DNA of 64,000 nt, taken from Verrucomicrobiia bacterium (GTDB taxonomy: Bacteria > Verrucomicrobiota > Verrucomicrobiia > Limisphaerales > CAIMTB01). Under the pieces are notes generated by a model that did no database searches, was not told where the DNA came from, and worked only from the letters and a program-made list of their open reading frames with translations. Positions within the stretch are counted from its first letter, which is position 1. Every line of letters begins with the position of its first letter. Made by a program: the position numbers and the translations under genes. Location of the stretch: contig JAHCBA010000012.1 in NCBI GenBank assembly GCA_019634625.1, positions 1 through 64,000 on the forward strand, written 5' to 3'. This document shows positions 42,012 through 51,315 of this stretch, one piece after another.

Positions 42012-42734
42012 ATGCCGCACCTGCCGCGCTGGCGTCAGCGGTGGATCATGCGGACGATCCTGGCGTTGTTCGGGCGGGATGTGCGGGCGGTGCACGGTCG
42101 GGAACGGCTCGATGCGGCGGGAGACCCGTTCATCCTGGTGGCCAACCATAGCACCCGGCTCGAGGCGCTGGTCCTCCCGGTCCTGTTCGCCTATCTGCGG
42201 GAAGGGCGTTTGATCTCGTTTCTGGCCGATTGGAACACGGCCCTGATTCCCGGGATCGCGACGATTTTGCGGGATGGCGAGTCCATCCTGCTGGTGCGCA
42301 AGCCGGCGAAACCGGCGTTCCTCAACGTTTTCAAACCGTTGTTTCAGCGGAAGGGCCCGGCTTTTGAACGGGCGGCAGGCGCGCTGCGGCGGGGCCGGTC
42401 GGTGGGGATCTTCCCGGAGGGCACGACCAACCGTCACCCGACCCGGCTGTTGCGAGGCTTCGACGGCGCGGCGCGGCTGTCGCTGGAAACAGGCCGCCCG
42501 GTTCTGCCGGTGGGCGTGCGGTTTCCCGGGCAGGCTGCCGACCGCCCGATTCGCGACCGGACCCCGATGGAGGTCCATTTCGGCGCACCCTTGGTTCCCG
42601 ACGGTCCCACCCCTGAACCCACCCGCGATCAGGTCCGAAGCTGGCATGAGCGGGTCATGCAGGAAATCGCCCGGCTGAGCGGAAAACGATGGGAAGCCGG
42701 GGCCACGCGAAGGAAATATCATGGCCTTGACTGA
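42012..42734 (+). CDS. PlsC-type lysophospholipid acyltransferase
   Basis: 240 residues from ATG 42012; GTG 41961 is an alternative and the frame is open further left. Catalytic blocks: FILVANHSTRLEALVLP (the NHxxxxD motif ends in Glu), then GIFPEGTTNRHPTRLLRGFD for the acceptor pocket. It should transfer an acyl group to a lysophospholipid or a related lipid. Its last 14 bases overlap the start of the GNAT gene, so the pair is translationally coupled. Start position is uncertain. Confidence 0.8.
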   Translation: MPHLPRWRQRWIMRTILALFGRDVRAVHGRERLDAAGDPFILVANHSTRLEALVLPVLFAYLREGRLISFLADWNTALIPGIATILRDGESILLVRKPAKPAFLNVFKPLFQRKGPAFERAAGALRRGRSVGIFPEGTTNRHPTRLLRGFDGAARLSLETGRPVLPVGVRFPGQAADRPIRDRTPMEVHFGAPLVPDGPTPEPTRDQVRSWHERVMQEIARLSGKRWEAGATRRKYHGLD

Positions 42735-43443
42735 ACGTTTGCGGGTTGTCCGCGTTGAATCCGAAGCCGAAAGGGCGTTCGCCATCGAAGTGATGCGGGC
42801 GACGTACAAGCAGGAGAAGAACTGGATCACCCGCGACGAGAAGCTGTTTCCGGACGACGAACTGGGCAATCCGGCGGTGTCGTGGTTTGTGGTGTTCGAC
42901 GAGGACCGGCCGGTCGGGACGCTGCGGGTGCTCTACGATCTCCCGCTCGAGCTGTACCAGGAGTACGGCTTCAAGACCCTCGGGGGCATCGACATCGAAG
43001 AATTCATCCGCCGCAATCGCATCGCCGAGATCGGGCGGTTCGCGGTGCTGCCCGAGTATCGAAGCCGGATGGTGGTGGTGGGGACCCTGATGCGCCAGGC
43101 CAGCCTCGAGACGGTCGAGCGCGGCTATACGCATTACGTCACCGACATCTTCGAGGGCGAGGCGCACAGCCCGTACAACTTCCATACCCGTGTCCTCGGC
43201 TTCCAACCGGTGGCCACCCACGACACCGGCGAGTTGAACTGTCCCAATCGGCGCATCACCCTGATCCTCGATCTCGCCGCGGGGTACCATCGATTGAAGG
43301 CCCAGGGTGGCTGGCTCTTCCGCTTCTTCACCGAAACGTGGCCGCCTCACGTCCACGAAAAACTCGGAGCCCGCCCGCCCGGAGGCGCGCCGCCTTCCGA
43401 GTCGCGCCCGATCCTGCCGCGGGTCGTTCCAGCCCCCGTCTGA
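42721..43443 (+). CDS. GNAT-family acyltransferase, FeeM-like type
   Basis: 240 residues. GNAT motifs: RVESEAERAFAIEVMRATYK at the N-terminus, DRPVGTLRVLYDLPLELYQE, EIGRFAVLPEYRSRMVVVGT with the acyl-CoA-binding turn, then YGF..NFHTRVLGFQPV in the end region. It is like the GNAT enzymes of FeeM / N-acyl-amino-acid synthase type. Overlap with the PlsC-like gene resembles two-gene cassettes that make acylated amino-acid lipids (OlsB/OlsA-style), so that role is a reasonable inference, not shown. Confidence 0.78.
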   Translation: MALTERLRVVRVESEAERAFAIEVMRATYKQEKNWITRDEKLFPDDELGNPAVSWFVVFDEDRPVGTLRVLYDLPLELYQEYGFKTLGGIDIEEFIRRNRIAEIGRFAVLPEYRSRMVVVGTLMRQASLETVERGYTHYVTDIFEGEAHSPYNFHTRVLGFQPVATHDTGELNCPNRRITLILDLAAGYHRLKAQGGWLFRFFTETWPPHVHEKLGARPPGGAPPSESRPILPRVVPAPV

Positions 43444-43534
43444 TCGGCCCCGCCCCAACCGCCGCCGGCGGTGTTTAGTCCCCGGCCATTCCCGGCCGGG
43501 AAGGCGCTTTCGTGGGCCGCGTGCCTTCCGACCC

Positions 43535-43693
43535 GTGCATCCCGAAGTTGTGGGGAGAGGTGCGAATTTCGCGAAGCGACGTCCCGGAGGGCCGAGTTCC
43601 ATGAGGCCTCAGCGGAGGGGTGCCATGGATTGAGGACTCGCGGAGCTCGTCCCTCCGATCCGCTGCCTCCTCACCCACAACTCCGGGATGCAC
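43535..43693 (+). repeat. Palindromic interspersed repeat, full copy
   Basis: 159 bp, same orientation and length as the copy at 39001. The terminal repeats GTGCATCCCG...GGGATGCAC are present with a few mismatches in the left arm (GAAGTT for GAGTT-type base). The right end overlaps the last codons and the stop of trpF (43671-43673) on the minus strand. The rest of the 227-bp gap (43444-43670) holds no gene. Confidence 0.9.
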
Positions 43694-44318
43694 CGCCTTC
43701 CGACCCTTTCGCTGCGGCAATGAAGTCACGTACCCTGGCGGGATCCTTTCTTCCGGGAGCGCATTCGACGCCGCTGGAGACATCGACTCCGTAGGGGCGA
43801 ACGTGGAGGACCGCCCCGGCCACGTTGCCGGGGTTCAGTCCGCCCGCCAGGATCACCCGGCCCCCTCGGACCACCGCGTCCCGAGCCAGATCCCAGTTGA
43901 AGGTCCGTCCGGTCCCCCCGTGGGATCCGGCGACATAACTGTCGAGCAGCCAGGTCAGAGGACGGTAGGCCTCCATCCGGTCGAGGGCGGCGGGGCTGTC
44001 CACACGGAAGGCCTTGATGACCCTGGCCGACCCGAACCGGCGGCAGAAGTCCGGGGATTCGTCCCCATGCAGTTGGAGCGTGTCCAATCCCGCACGTTCC
44101 AGCGTCCCGGCGACGGTGGGGAAATCGGCATCGACGAAGACGCCGACCCGCGCGATCAGGGGGGGCAGGGTGTCGGTGATGGCGCGGATGGCGTCGGGGT
44201 CGAGGTAGCGCGGGCTCCCCGGGTAGCACATGAAGCCGAGGGCATCGGCGCCGGCCTCGATGGCTGTCCAGGCGTCTTCGGCCCGGGTGATGCCGCAGAT
44301 CTTGACGCGGACAGGCAT
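43671..44318 (-). CDS. trpF: Phosphoribosylanthranilate isomerase
   Basis: 215 residues from ATG 44318, where the motif VRVKICGITRAEDAWTAIEA begins; longer frames upstream overlap dapB. Other motifs: ADALGFMCYPGSPRYLDP, LQLHGDESPDFCRRFG, IKAFRVDSPAALDRM, LLDSYVAGSHGGTGRTFNWD and ILAGGLNPGNV. It catalyses an Amadori rearrangement in tryptophan synthesis. The last residues (GGASRSCG) and the stop are encoded by the palindromic repeat. It lies 10 bp after dapB, a likely third gene of that operon. Confidence 0.93.
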   Translation of the reverse strand: MPVRVKICGITRAEDAWTAIEAGADALGFMCYPGSPRYLDPDAIRAITDTLPPLIARVGVFVDADFPTVAGTLERAGLDTLQLHGDESPDFCRRFGSARVIKAFRVDSPAALDRMEAYRPLTWLLDSYVAGSHGGTGRTFNWDLARDAVVRGGRVILAGGLNPGNVAGAVLHVRPYGVDVSSGVECAPGRKDPARVRDFIAAAKGSEGGASRSCG

Positions 44319-44328
44319 GGGCGGGGCG

Positions 44329-45063
44329 TCAGTGCAGGCCGAGGACATCCTGCATGTCGTAAAGGCCCGGGGGCTTGCCGAAAACCCAGCGGGCGGCCCG
44401 CAGGGCTCCGGTGGCGAAGGTCTCGCGGCTGCTCGCCTTGTGGGTGAGTTCGAGGCGTTCGCCGTTGCCGGCATAGATGACCGTGTGGTCGCCCACCACA
44501 TCGCCGCCGCGGAGGGCATGGACACCGATTTCGGCGGATGGACGTTCGCCGACGATTCCGGCGCGTCCGTGGCGCAGGACCTGATCGAGTTGCCATTGAC
44601 GCACGGCGGCCAGGGTTTCGAGCAGGGTGGTCGCGGTGCCGCTGGGGGCGTCCTTCTTGTGGCGATGGTGCATCTCCACGACTTCGAGGTCGAAGGAGGG
44701 GCCGAGAATCTCCGCCGCTTTCCGGGTCAGCCAGAAGAGGGTGTTGACGCCGGTGGAGAAATTGGTGGCGAAGACGATGGGGATGCGCGAGGCGGCCTCG
44801 TGAAGTGCGGTCTTCTCCGTCTCGCCGAGCCCGGTGGTGCCGACGACGGCCGCAATGCCCCGCTCGGCACACAGTCGCACGACCTTCGGGGTGACGGAGT
44901 GGAAGCTGAAGTCGATGAGCACGTCGGTGCCGGGAAGGGCGGCGGACAGGTCGTCCCCCACGTCGATGCCGGCGGTGACCAGCAGATCGGAGGTGCGGGC
45001 CGCACACGTCAGGAGGGCCTGTCCCATGCGGCCCTTGGAACCGTTGATCAGAATCTTGGTCAT
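44329..45063 (-). CDS. dapB: 4-hydroxy-tetrahydrodipicolinate reductase
   Basis: 244 residues. Motifs: KILINGSKGRMGQALLTC (nucleotide-binding Rossmann loop), LIDFSFHSVTPKVVRLC, VGTTGLGETEKTAL, the EMHHRHKKDAPSGTATTLLE block with catalytic His and Lys, and HKASSRETFATGALRAARWV. It reduces the product of DapA with NAD(P)H in the lysine/diaminopimelate route. It lies 34 bp after dapA and 10 bp before trpF, so an operon dapA-dapB-trpF is likely. Confidence 0.96.
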   Translation of the reverse strand: MTKILINGSKGRMGQALLTCAARTSDLLVTAGIDVGDDLSAALPGTDVLIDFSFHSVTPKVVRLCAERGIAAVVGTTGLGETEKTALHEAASRIPIVFATNFSTGVNTLFWLTRKAAEILGPSFDLEVVEMHHRHKKDAPSGTATTLLETLAAVRQWQLDQVLRHGRAGIVGERPSAEIGVHALRGGDVVGDHTVIYAGNGERLELTHKASSRETFATGALRAARWVFGKPPGLYDMQDVLGLH

Positions 45064-45097
45064 GAAATCGTGGGAGATTGGGTGGATGGGCGCGCCG

Positions 45098-45976
45098 TTA
45101 CTTGAGCAGGCGCAGGGCGCGGAGGGTGGCGGCCAGTTGCTCGCGATGCGCGGACGCCATCGGGCACAGGGGCAGCCGGTACTCCTCCGCCATCATCCCC
45201 ATCATGGCGAGGGCCGCCTTGACCGGGACGGGGTTGGTCTCGAGGAAGAGATCCTTGAAGAGGGGGTAGAGCTGGGCGTGCCGTTTTCGCGCGCCAGCGG
45301 GATCCCCCGAGGCGAAGGCTCGGACCATGCGGGATACCAGGCGGGGGGCGACATTGGCGGCCACGCTGACCACGCCCTGGGCGCCAACGCTCATGAACGG
45401 CAGGGTCAGCGAATCGTCGCCGCTGAGAATGGTGAAACGGGGTCCGCAGGCTGCCCGGAGCTGGCTCACGCGGTCGGCATTGCCACCGGCTTCCTTGATG
45501 CCGATCACGTTGCGGCAGTCGGAGGCGAGGCGGCGGACGGTGTCCACGGCGATCTCCACCCCGCATCGGCCGGGGATGCTGTAGAGGATTACCGGCAACC
45601 GGGTGGATTCGGCGATCTCGCGGAAATGGCGGTAGAGGCCTTCCGGGGTGGGCTTGTTGTAGTAAGGGGCGACCTGGAGGGTGGCGTCGGCCCCGAGTCG
45701 CGCCGCCTCTGCCGTCAGATAAACCGCCTCACGGGTGGAGTTGGCGCCCGTTCCGGCCATGACTGGGACGCGTCCTTTCGCGAACTGCACCGTGAGCTCA
45801 ATGACCCGGAGGTGCTCGGAATAGTCGAGGGTGGGGGATTCCCCGGTGGTTCCCACCGGCACCAGACCGTCCACGCCCCCTTTCAACTGCGCCTCGACCA
45901 GGCGCGCGAGCGCTGCTTCATCGAGTTTGCCGTCGCGAAAGGGGGTGACGATCGCCGTATGAGTCCCGGTCAACAT
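45098..45976 (-). CDS. dapA: 4-hydroxy-tetrahydrodipicolinate synthase
   Basis: 292 residues from ATG 45976, the usual length; the upstream frame has no homologous start. Active-site features: GTTGE at 42-46 (Thr43, Thr44), Tyr132 in VILYSIPGRCGV, and the Schiff-base Lys161 in VIGIKEAGGNADRV. It condenses pyruvate with aspartate semialdehyde. First gene of dapA-dapB-trpF. It follows the prepilin-like gene by 62 bp on the same strand. Confidence 0.96.
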   Translation of the reverse strand: MLTGTHTAIVTPFRDGKLDEAALARLVEAQLKGGVDGLVPVGTTGESPTLDYSEHLRVIELTVQFAKGRVPVMAGTGANSTREAVYLTAEAARLGADATLQVAPYYNKPTPEGLYRHFREIAESTRLPVILYSIPGRCGVEIAVDTVRRLASDCRNVIGIKEAGGNADRVSQLRAACGPRFTILSGDDSLTLPFMSVGAQGVVSVAANVAPRLVSRMVRAFASGDPAGARKRHAQLYPLFKDLFLETNPVPVKAALAMMGMMAEEYRLPLCPMASAHREQLAATLRALRLLK

Positions 45977-46038
45977 GGGGCCGCGAGCATGCGCCAAGGC
46001 GGGACCCCGGGAAACGGCATTCTTTGGAGGCCGCCACC

Positions 46039-46905
46039 CTATTCCCGACGGGTGGCCCGCTCCTGCATCCAGCCAACGTCCCGATTGTTGGGGGACGGTT
46101 GATCGAATGGAATGATGACGCCGGGGCGCAGTCCTGGGGTGGTGCGGGGATCCAGCCATTTGCGCAGCTCCGAATGGCCGTCGGCGAAGGAAAGCCCCCC
46201 CGAACCTCCGTGGTAGCTCGCCGGCAGATCGATCATCCGGAACTGTTGTGGCTGGTTCGGATGCCCGGTCATGTCCACCACGAACATGCCGTCGTTGATG
46301 CTGTCCTCACGTTCATCCAGGAAGACAAAGGTCCCGGCCGGTCCCGGGTCCGCCATGTCCGTTGTCTTCCGGTAGATCCGCCAACCCGGCCCCGACCAGC
46401 CCATGTCCCGACCTTCTCCGCGTCCGCCGACCCAGTTGAGCATGGACATGCTGCGCACCCGGGGGAGGAGAGTGCCGCGAAACCGGACGGTACTTCGGTC
46501 TCCCGGGCACTTGAAGATGCCCTCGCTTCTGCCGCAGTAGGGCCAGAGGGGGCTGGCATGGATCCAGAGCGTCGGGTCCCAGTTGTCCCGGTTGTTCCCG
46601 TCGAAATCGAGCCAGTCATTCATCCAGGCGTGGGGACCATGCTTCACGAAGGGGAGTTCCTCACGACTGTCCTCGGCGTACATCCGCCACGCCAGGAGGA
46701 GCTGGCGGTGATTGTTCATGCACCCGATGGCCTGAGCCTTCTGCCGGGCCTTCCCCAAGGCTGGGAGAAGCATGCTGGCGAGGATGGCAATGATGGCAAT
46801 GACCACCAGCAGCTCGATGAGCGTGAATCCGGTTGCGGCACCGACATGCCGCCGGGCATGGGGCTGTGCCGGGGCCGGGCGGAGGTCTGCGTGACAGGGG
46901 TTCAT
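46039..46905 (-). CDS. Prepilin-type cleavage/methylation-domain protein (type II pseudopilin-like)
   Basis: 288 residues from ATG 46905. After a leader of about 26 residues the prepilin cleavage and methylation motif [20 protein letters not shown] is textbook. The rest contains features of the DUF1559/H-X9-DG verrucomicrobial family ([30 protein letters not shown]). Such pseudopilins are abundant in Verrucomicrobiota and Planctomycetota and may be secreted or attached to a type II-like system. It diverges from the LamG protein across 136 bp. Confidence 0.88.
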   Translation of the reverse strand: MNPCHADLRPAPAQPHARRHVGAATGFTLIELLVVIAIIAILASMLLPALGKARQKAQAIGCMNNHRQLLLAWRMYAEDSREELPFVKHGPHAWMNDWLDFDGNNRDNWDPTLWIHASPLWPYCGRSEGIFKCPGDRSTVRFRGTLLPRVRSMSMLNWVGGRGEGRDMGWSGPGWRIYRKTTDMADPGPAGTFVFLDEREDSINDGMFVVDMTGHPNQPQQFRMIDLPASYHGGSGGLSFADGHSELRKWLDPRTTPGLRPGVIIPFDQPSPNNRDVGWMQERATRRE

Positions 46906-47041
46906 GGCAGTTGCAATTCGGGATGAACGACAGGTGCGGCGCACGGCCAGCCGACCCCATCGTCGTTGGTGATTCTTCACGGTTCGGTCATGGTGCCGAC
47001 ACCCGATGGAACCAACCTAACCGTTCGAGCTTTGTTTTCCG

Positions 47042-50000
47042 ATGCGAACTTCGAATCTTTCACGTGACATTCTCGCCGTGGTTGCGGCGGGTGTGGGATG
47101 CCTCAACCTGACCGTCAACGCCGCCATCACCGGCCAGTGGGACTTTGCGGGCGGCGACCTTGCGGCCAGCACGGGGCGGGCCTTGGAGTACCTGGACGGT
47201 GAGGGTGGCGCCACCGCAAGCCAGACGCGATTCGGCACCACCTCGGCGCTGGGAATTCCCGACATCGGCGGGCAGCCGGCGCATGTCATGGGATTTCCCC
47301 GGTCCCTGCCCAGCATGGGATACGTGGTGTATCCCAATGCCGGACCCAACGGCGGAGGCCTGTTTGTCAACCAATACACGCTGATCTTCGATCTCCTGTT
47401 TCCGGCCGAATCCTCGACCCAGTGGCGGGCGTTGATCCAGATTGACGACCCCAGCAACGCCAACGACGCCGAGCTGTTCATCAACCCGTCCGGAGCCATC
47501 GGCATCTCCGGCTCCTACCAGGGAGCCGTCCAGGCCAACACCTGGCACCGCATCGCGTTCGCCGTGGACCTCGTTGCCCCGGGCGGCCCCCAGCTTCGGA
47601 AGTACATCGACGGCACCCTGGTGGGGCAGCAAACCCTGGGCAGCGGTGTGGACGGTCGCTGGGCGTTGAGTCCCAGCGGGGGGGCGTTCGGAGAGTCGGC
47701 CCTGCTCTTCACCGACAACAACGAGGATGGCGGCCATGTGCAGCCGGGATTCGTCAGCAGCATCCAGATCCACGATGAGGCGCTGTCCTCCGCCCACCTC
47801 GCCGCCCTCGGCGCCCCCAACGGCGACCGCATTCCCGCCACGGTCTCGGTGCCCGCCTCCATCACCTCGCTGGAACCTGCGCCCGATGCCATCAACGTCA
47901 TGCCCTCAGCCCCAGTCGAGGTGGTCATCGCATCCGGTTCATCCCCCGTGGCGCCGGCCTCTGCCAGCCTGACCCTCAACGACCAGCCGCTGCCGTTGTC
48001 GATCATCGAGGAGGATCGACAGTTCCGCCTTCAAGGGACCCTGCCGGCGCTGGCGGCCGGCTCCGTCAACACCCTGCGTCTCGCCTACACGGATCCCGCC
48101 TCCGGCGACGTGGTGCGGATCTGGATGTTCCGCATGGCCCCCTACGCCGAGGATCTGGTTCTGGAAGCTTCCCTGGGCACGGGTCTGGTGGCCCACTGGC
48201 CGCTCGACGAAGGCCTTGAGAATCCCCATACCACGCTCGTCACCGACGTGGTCAGTGGCAATGCCGGGACGCTGAGCAGCCCGGACCCGACAGCCGCCTG
48301 GAGCCTGGGCGCGGATGCCCGCCTGGGCGGCGCGCTGCGGGTTGATGGGGAGAATACCTACGTCGTCATCCCTGCCAGCGAGACGCTGGACCTGAACTCG
48401 GACCAGATGACGCTGGCATTATGGGTGAACCTCGCCCAGTTGCCGGCCGACCTGTCCGAGGCGTTTGGCGGCATTTTTGATTCCGTGGGCGATTCCTACG
48501 TGCTGTACCTGGATCGCGGTGCCAACGAACTCCGGTTCAAGGTGACCGCTGCCAACGGTCATGCCGCCCGGCCCGGCATTCCCGCCAACCGGCTGGCCAC
48601 CGGCACGTGGCTGCATGTGGCGGCGGTTTACGATGGCCGGGCCGGTGCCACCGCGGGCGAAGCGCGGATTTACCTCAATGGCCAGCTCATGGATCGGCAT
48701 GTGGGCAACGACGGGGGTGGAGGCACCGGCTTGTTGGGAGCCGTGCGTGCCGGCCAGGTCGCCGGCCTCGGCCGCAACGGCGATCAGGCCACCGGGTTCT
48801 TGAATGCCACGCTGGACGACATCGCCGTCTGGAGCCGGGCGTTGACCGACGACGAACTGGGTTACCTGGCGGCCGGCAGGGCCGTCCCGGCACCGCAAAC
48901 TCCAGATCCGCTGACGATTGTCGCCCAGCCCCAGGCCGGACCGGCGCTCGAAGGAAGCCTGGTGGTCCTGCGGGTCGGAGTCGAAGGCGGCTCCGCGCCC
49001 TTCGCCTTCCAATGGCAACGCAATGGCGTGCCCGTCGCCGACGCCACCACGTCCCAGCTCGGCCTGGTGGCTGGAACGGACACCGCCGGGACGTACACCG
49101 TGGTGGTGACGGATGCCTCCTCCTCCTCCGTGGTCAGCGAGCCAACCGTGCTCACTGTCGTCGCTCTCGCCCCCGAACCCGCCCAGTCCCTGACCCAGGG
49201 GCTCGCAGCGCACTGGCCGTTCGATGATGGCGTCGCCTCCCCGCTGGCCACCAACGTCGTGGACGTGGCTCGCGGCACGCCCGCCTTTCTGACCGCATCC
49301 CAACCCCAGGACGCATGGTTGGGCGCTGACGCCGGCCGCTTCGGCGGCGCACTGCGGTTCGATGGGCAGAACGTCCATGTCACGGTCCCCTCGTCGCCCA
49401 ACATGAACCTCGGTTCCGACCAGGTGAGTGTTACCGCCTGGGTGAAGCTCAGCATGCTTCCCTCCGAACTCCCGGAGGCCTTTGGCGGCGTCTTCGACTC
49501 TGTTCCGGACGACTACGTGCTCTACCTCGACCGCGGCAATCGGGAACTGCGCTTCAAGGTAACGGTGGGTTCCGGACATGCGGCGCGGCCCGGCATTCCC
49601 GAGGAACGGCTCACCCTCGACGAATGGATCCATCTGGCCGGGGTGTACGACGGGCGCGCCACCGAAGGCGCAGGGGAGGCGCGCATTTACCTCGACGGCG
49701 AATTGGTGGATGCCCATCTCGGCAATGACGGAGCCGGTGGCGCCGGACTGACCGGTCTGGTGCGCTCGGGTCAGACCGCGGCCATCGGTCGCAATGGTTC
49801 AGAGGCCCGCTATTTCCTGGAGGCGGCCATCGATGATCTGGGCATCTGGAGCCGGGCGCTCTCCGAGGCCGAAATCCAGTATCTCGCCGCCGGCAATGCC
49901 ATCCCCGGTCCCATCCCGTCCGTCCCGTTGGAACTGACCGGGTTTTCGGTGGACGGCGGCTTCCTCACCTTCTCCTGGAACGGCGGTCAGCCTCCGTTCC

Positions 50001-50149
50001 AGGTGCAACGCCGTACCCGGTGGACCGGCTCCGAATGGGAAAACGTGGGGGCTCCGACCGAGTCCCGCATGGCCACTCTGGCGATGGACGGCGAAGCCGG
50101 GTTCTTCAGGGTGGTGGCCACGGGGACGCCCGACCCGGCCCGGCCTTGA
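47042..50149 (+). CDS. Secreted multi-LamG, Ig-like domain protein
   Basis: 1035 residues with a signal peptide (DILAVVAAGVGCLNLTVNAA). Order: LamG-like domain about 25-260, a Big-like segment about 270-365, LamG about 380-620, Ig-like (PQAGPALEGSLVVLRVGVEG) about 630-720, LamG about 725-970, then a short beta-sandwich tail. The last two LamG domains are near duplicates of each other (YVLYLDRGANELRFKVTAAN vs YVLYLDRGNRELRFKVTVGS). LamG domains bind carbohydrates or proteins. No enzyme domain is visible, so it is probably a cell-surface or extracellular adhesive or glycan-binding protein. Confidence 0.87.
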   Translation: MRTSNLSRDILAVVAAGVGCLNLTVNAAITGQWDFAGGDLAASTGRALEYLDGEGGATASQTRFGTTSALGIPDIGGQPAHVMGFPRSLPSMGYVVYPNAGPNGGGLFVNQYTLIFDLLFPAESSTQWRALIQIDDPSNANDAELFINPSGAIGISGSYQGAVQANTWHRIAFAVDLVAPGGPQLRKYIDGTLVGQQTLGSGVDGRWALSPSGGAFGESALLFTDNNEDGGHVQPGFVSSIQIHDEALSSAHLAALGAPNGDRIPATVSVPASITSLEPAPDAINVMPSAPVEVVIASGSSPVAPASASLTLNDQPLPLSIIEEDRQFRLQGTLPALAAGSVNTLRLAYTDPASGDVVRIWMFRMAPYAEDLVLEASLGTGLVAHWPLDEGLENPHTTLVTDVVSGNAGTLSSPDPTAAWSLGADARLGGALRVDGENTYVVIPASETLDLNSDQMTLALWVNLAQLPADLSEAFGGIFDSVGDSYVLYLDRGANELRFKVTAANGHAARPGIPANRLATGTWLHVAAVYDGRAGATAGEARIYLNGQLMDRHVGNDGGGGTGLLGAVRAGQVAGLGRNGDQATGFLNATLDDIAVWSRALTDDELGYLAAGRAVPAPQTPDPLTIVAQPQAGPALEGSLVVLRVGVEGGSAPFAFQWQRNGVPVADATTSQLGLVAGTDTAGTYTVVVTDASSSSVVSEPTVLTVVALAPEPAQSLTQGLAAHWPFDDGVASPLATNVVDVARGTPAFLTASQPQDAWLGADAGRFGGALRFDGQNVHVTVPSSPNMNLGSDQVSVTAWVKLSMLPSELPEAFGGVFDSVPDDYVLYLDRGNRELRFKVTVGSGHAARPGIPEERLTLDEWIHLAGVYDGRATEGAGEARIYLDGELVDAHLGNDGAGGAGLTGLVRSGQTAAIGRNGSEARYFLEAAIDDLGIWSRALSEAEIQYLAAGNAIPGPIPSVPLELTGFSVDGGFLTFSWNGGQPPFQVQRRTRWTGSEWENVGAPTESRMATLAMDGEAGFFRVVATGTPDPARP

Positions 50150-50293
50150 GCCGTATCCATGCAGGAAGGGGGATGGCGATGGCGCCGCAGAGTCTCGGGC
50201 AAGCCGACGAGTGAGCGAGGCGCGTGTCGGGAACGGTGCAGGCAGCAGGCAGGACGAGAGCCCCCCTGGTTTGCCGGGCCTTCAGGGTTCGCG

Positions 50294-51106
50294 TCAGAGT
50301 TCGATCCGGCCCTCGAAGACGAAGGTTGCCGGGCCCTTGAGGCACACGTTGTCGAACTGGCCGTCGCGTTCTGTGAAGGACACCGACAGTTCGTCGCCGC
50401 CTTGCACCCGCACACGCACCGGTGACGGGAAACTGTGGCGCCGGGCGCTGACCAGTGCGCTGGCGGTCACCCCGGTGCCGCAGGCAAGCGTTTCCCCTTC
50501 CACCCCCCTCTCGAAAGTGCGAACCCGGATCCAGCCCGGTTCCAGCACCTCGACGAAGTTCACATTGGTGCCCGCAGGCCCGAAGTGGGGGTGGCGGCGC
50601 AGTTCAGCGCCGGTTTCGAGCACCATGGCCCGGTCCGCGTCGGGGACAAACACCACCGCGTGGGGAACGCCCGTGTTTACGAAGTCCACTTCGAGGGGTC
50701 CTCCGGAGGTTTCAATCCCATCCCCAAGCCTCAGGCCGCGAGGTGGCGTCAGCCGGATGCTGACCAGTTCCCCGTCGTAGGTGCCCTCAATGATCCCCGC
50801 GGCGGTCTCAAAGGTCACCGAGGGCCGATCCCAGCCGGTGACCTTCCGGATGAACCTGGCGAAACACCGCGCCCCATTGCCGCACATCTCGGCCGCCGAT
50901 CCGTCCGAGTTCCAGAACTGCCAGGCCCAGTCCGCCCGCCCCGTCGAACTCGGAACCAGCAGCATCAACCCGTCAGCCCCGATTCCAAAGTGGCGATGGC
51001 ACAGCCGCGCCACCTGCCCGCGGGTCATCACCACCTGCCCCGCCCGGTTGTCCATCAGGACAAAGTCGTTCCCCGCCCCGGTCATCTTGGTGAACTCCAA
51101 AACCAT
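50294..51106 (-). CDS. dapF: Diaminopimelate epimerase
   Basis: 270 residues. The two catalytic cysteines are Cys75 in AAEMCGNGARCFARFI and Cys209 in GETLACGTGVTASAL. Other family motifs: KMTGAGNDFVLMDNRAGQ, GADGLMLLVPSS, FVNTGVPHAVVFV, GTNVNFVEV. It converts LL- to meso-diaminopimelate for peptidoglycan and lysine. It stands away from dapAB. The 144-bp gap to the LamG gene shows nothing. Confidence 0.96.
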   Translation of the reverse strand: MVLEFTKMTGAGNDFVLMDNRAGQVVMTRGQVARLCHRHFGIGADGLMLLVPSSTGRADWAWQFWNSDGSAAEMCGNGARCFARFIRKVTGWDRPSVTFETAAGIIEGTYDGELVSIRLTPPRGLRLGDGIETSGGPLEVDFVNTGVPHAVVFVPDADRAMVLETGAELRRHPHFGPAGTNVNFVEVLEPGWIRVRTFERGVEGETLACGTGVTASALVSARRHSFPSPVRVRVQGGDELSVSFTERDGQFDNVCLKGPATFVFEGRIEL

Positions 51107-51215
51107 CGCGGCGGCAGGTTAGGCGTCCGCCCTGCGGAGCAAAGGGAATTATCACCGGCGGAACATCAGGCGCTTGCCCCGGGCACGGATCCCCTGTCGC
51201 ACCGGGACGCCGAAA

Positions 51216-51242
51216 TCAAAAAGCGGCCCCACAGGGGGCCGC
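51216..51242 (-). terminator. Intrinsic terminator of the CHRD gene
   Basis: A GCGGCCCC/GGGGCCGC stem with a short loop, followed on the minus strand by a T-tract (the plus strand has AAAAA at 51218-51222). It lies about 75 bp after the stop of the minus-strand CHRD gene, and separates it from dapF. Confidence 0.85.
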
Positions 51243-51315
51243 ATCGGCTTCGGGGCCTCGCGGACGAAGGGCGAGGCGTCGGACGGGAAGGTAAAGGGCT
51301 CGAAGCGCCGTCGGC

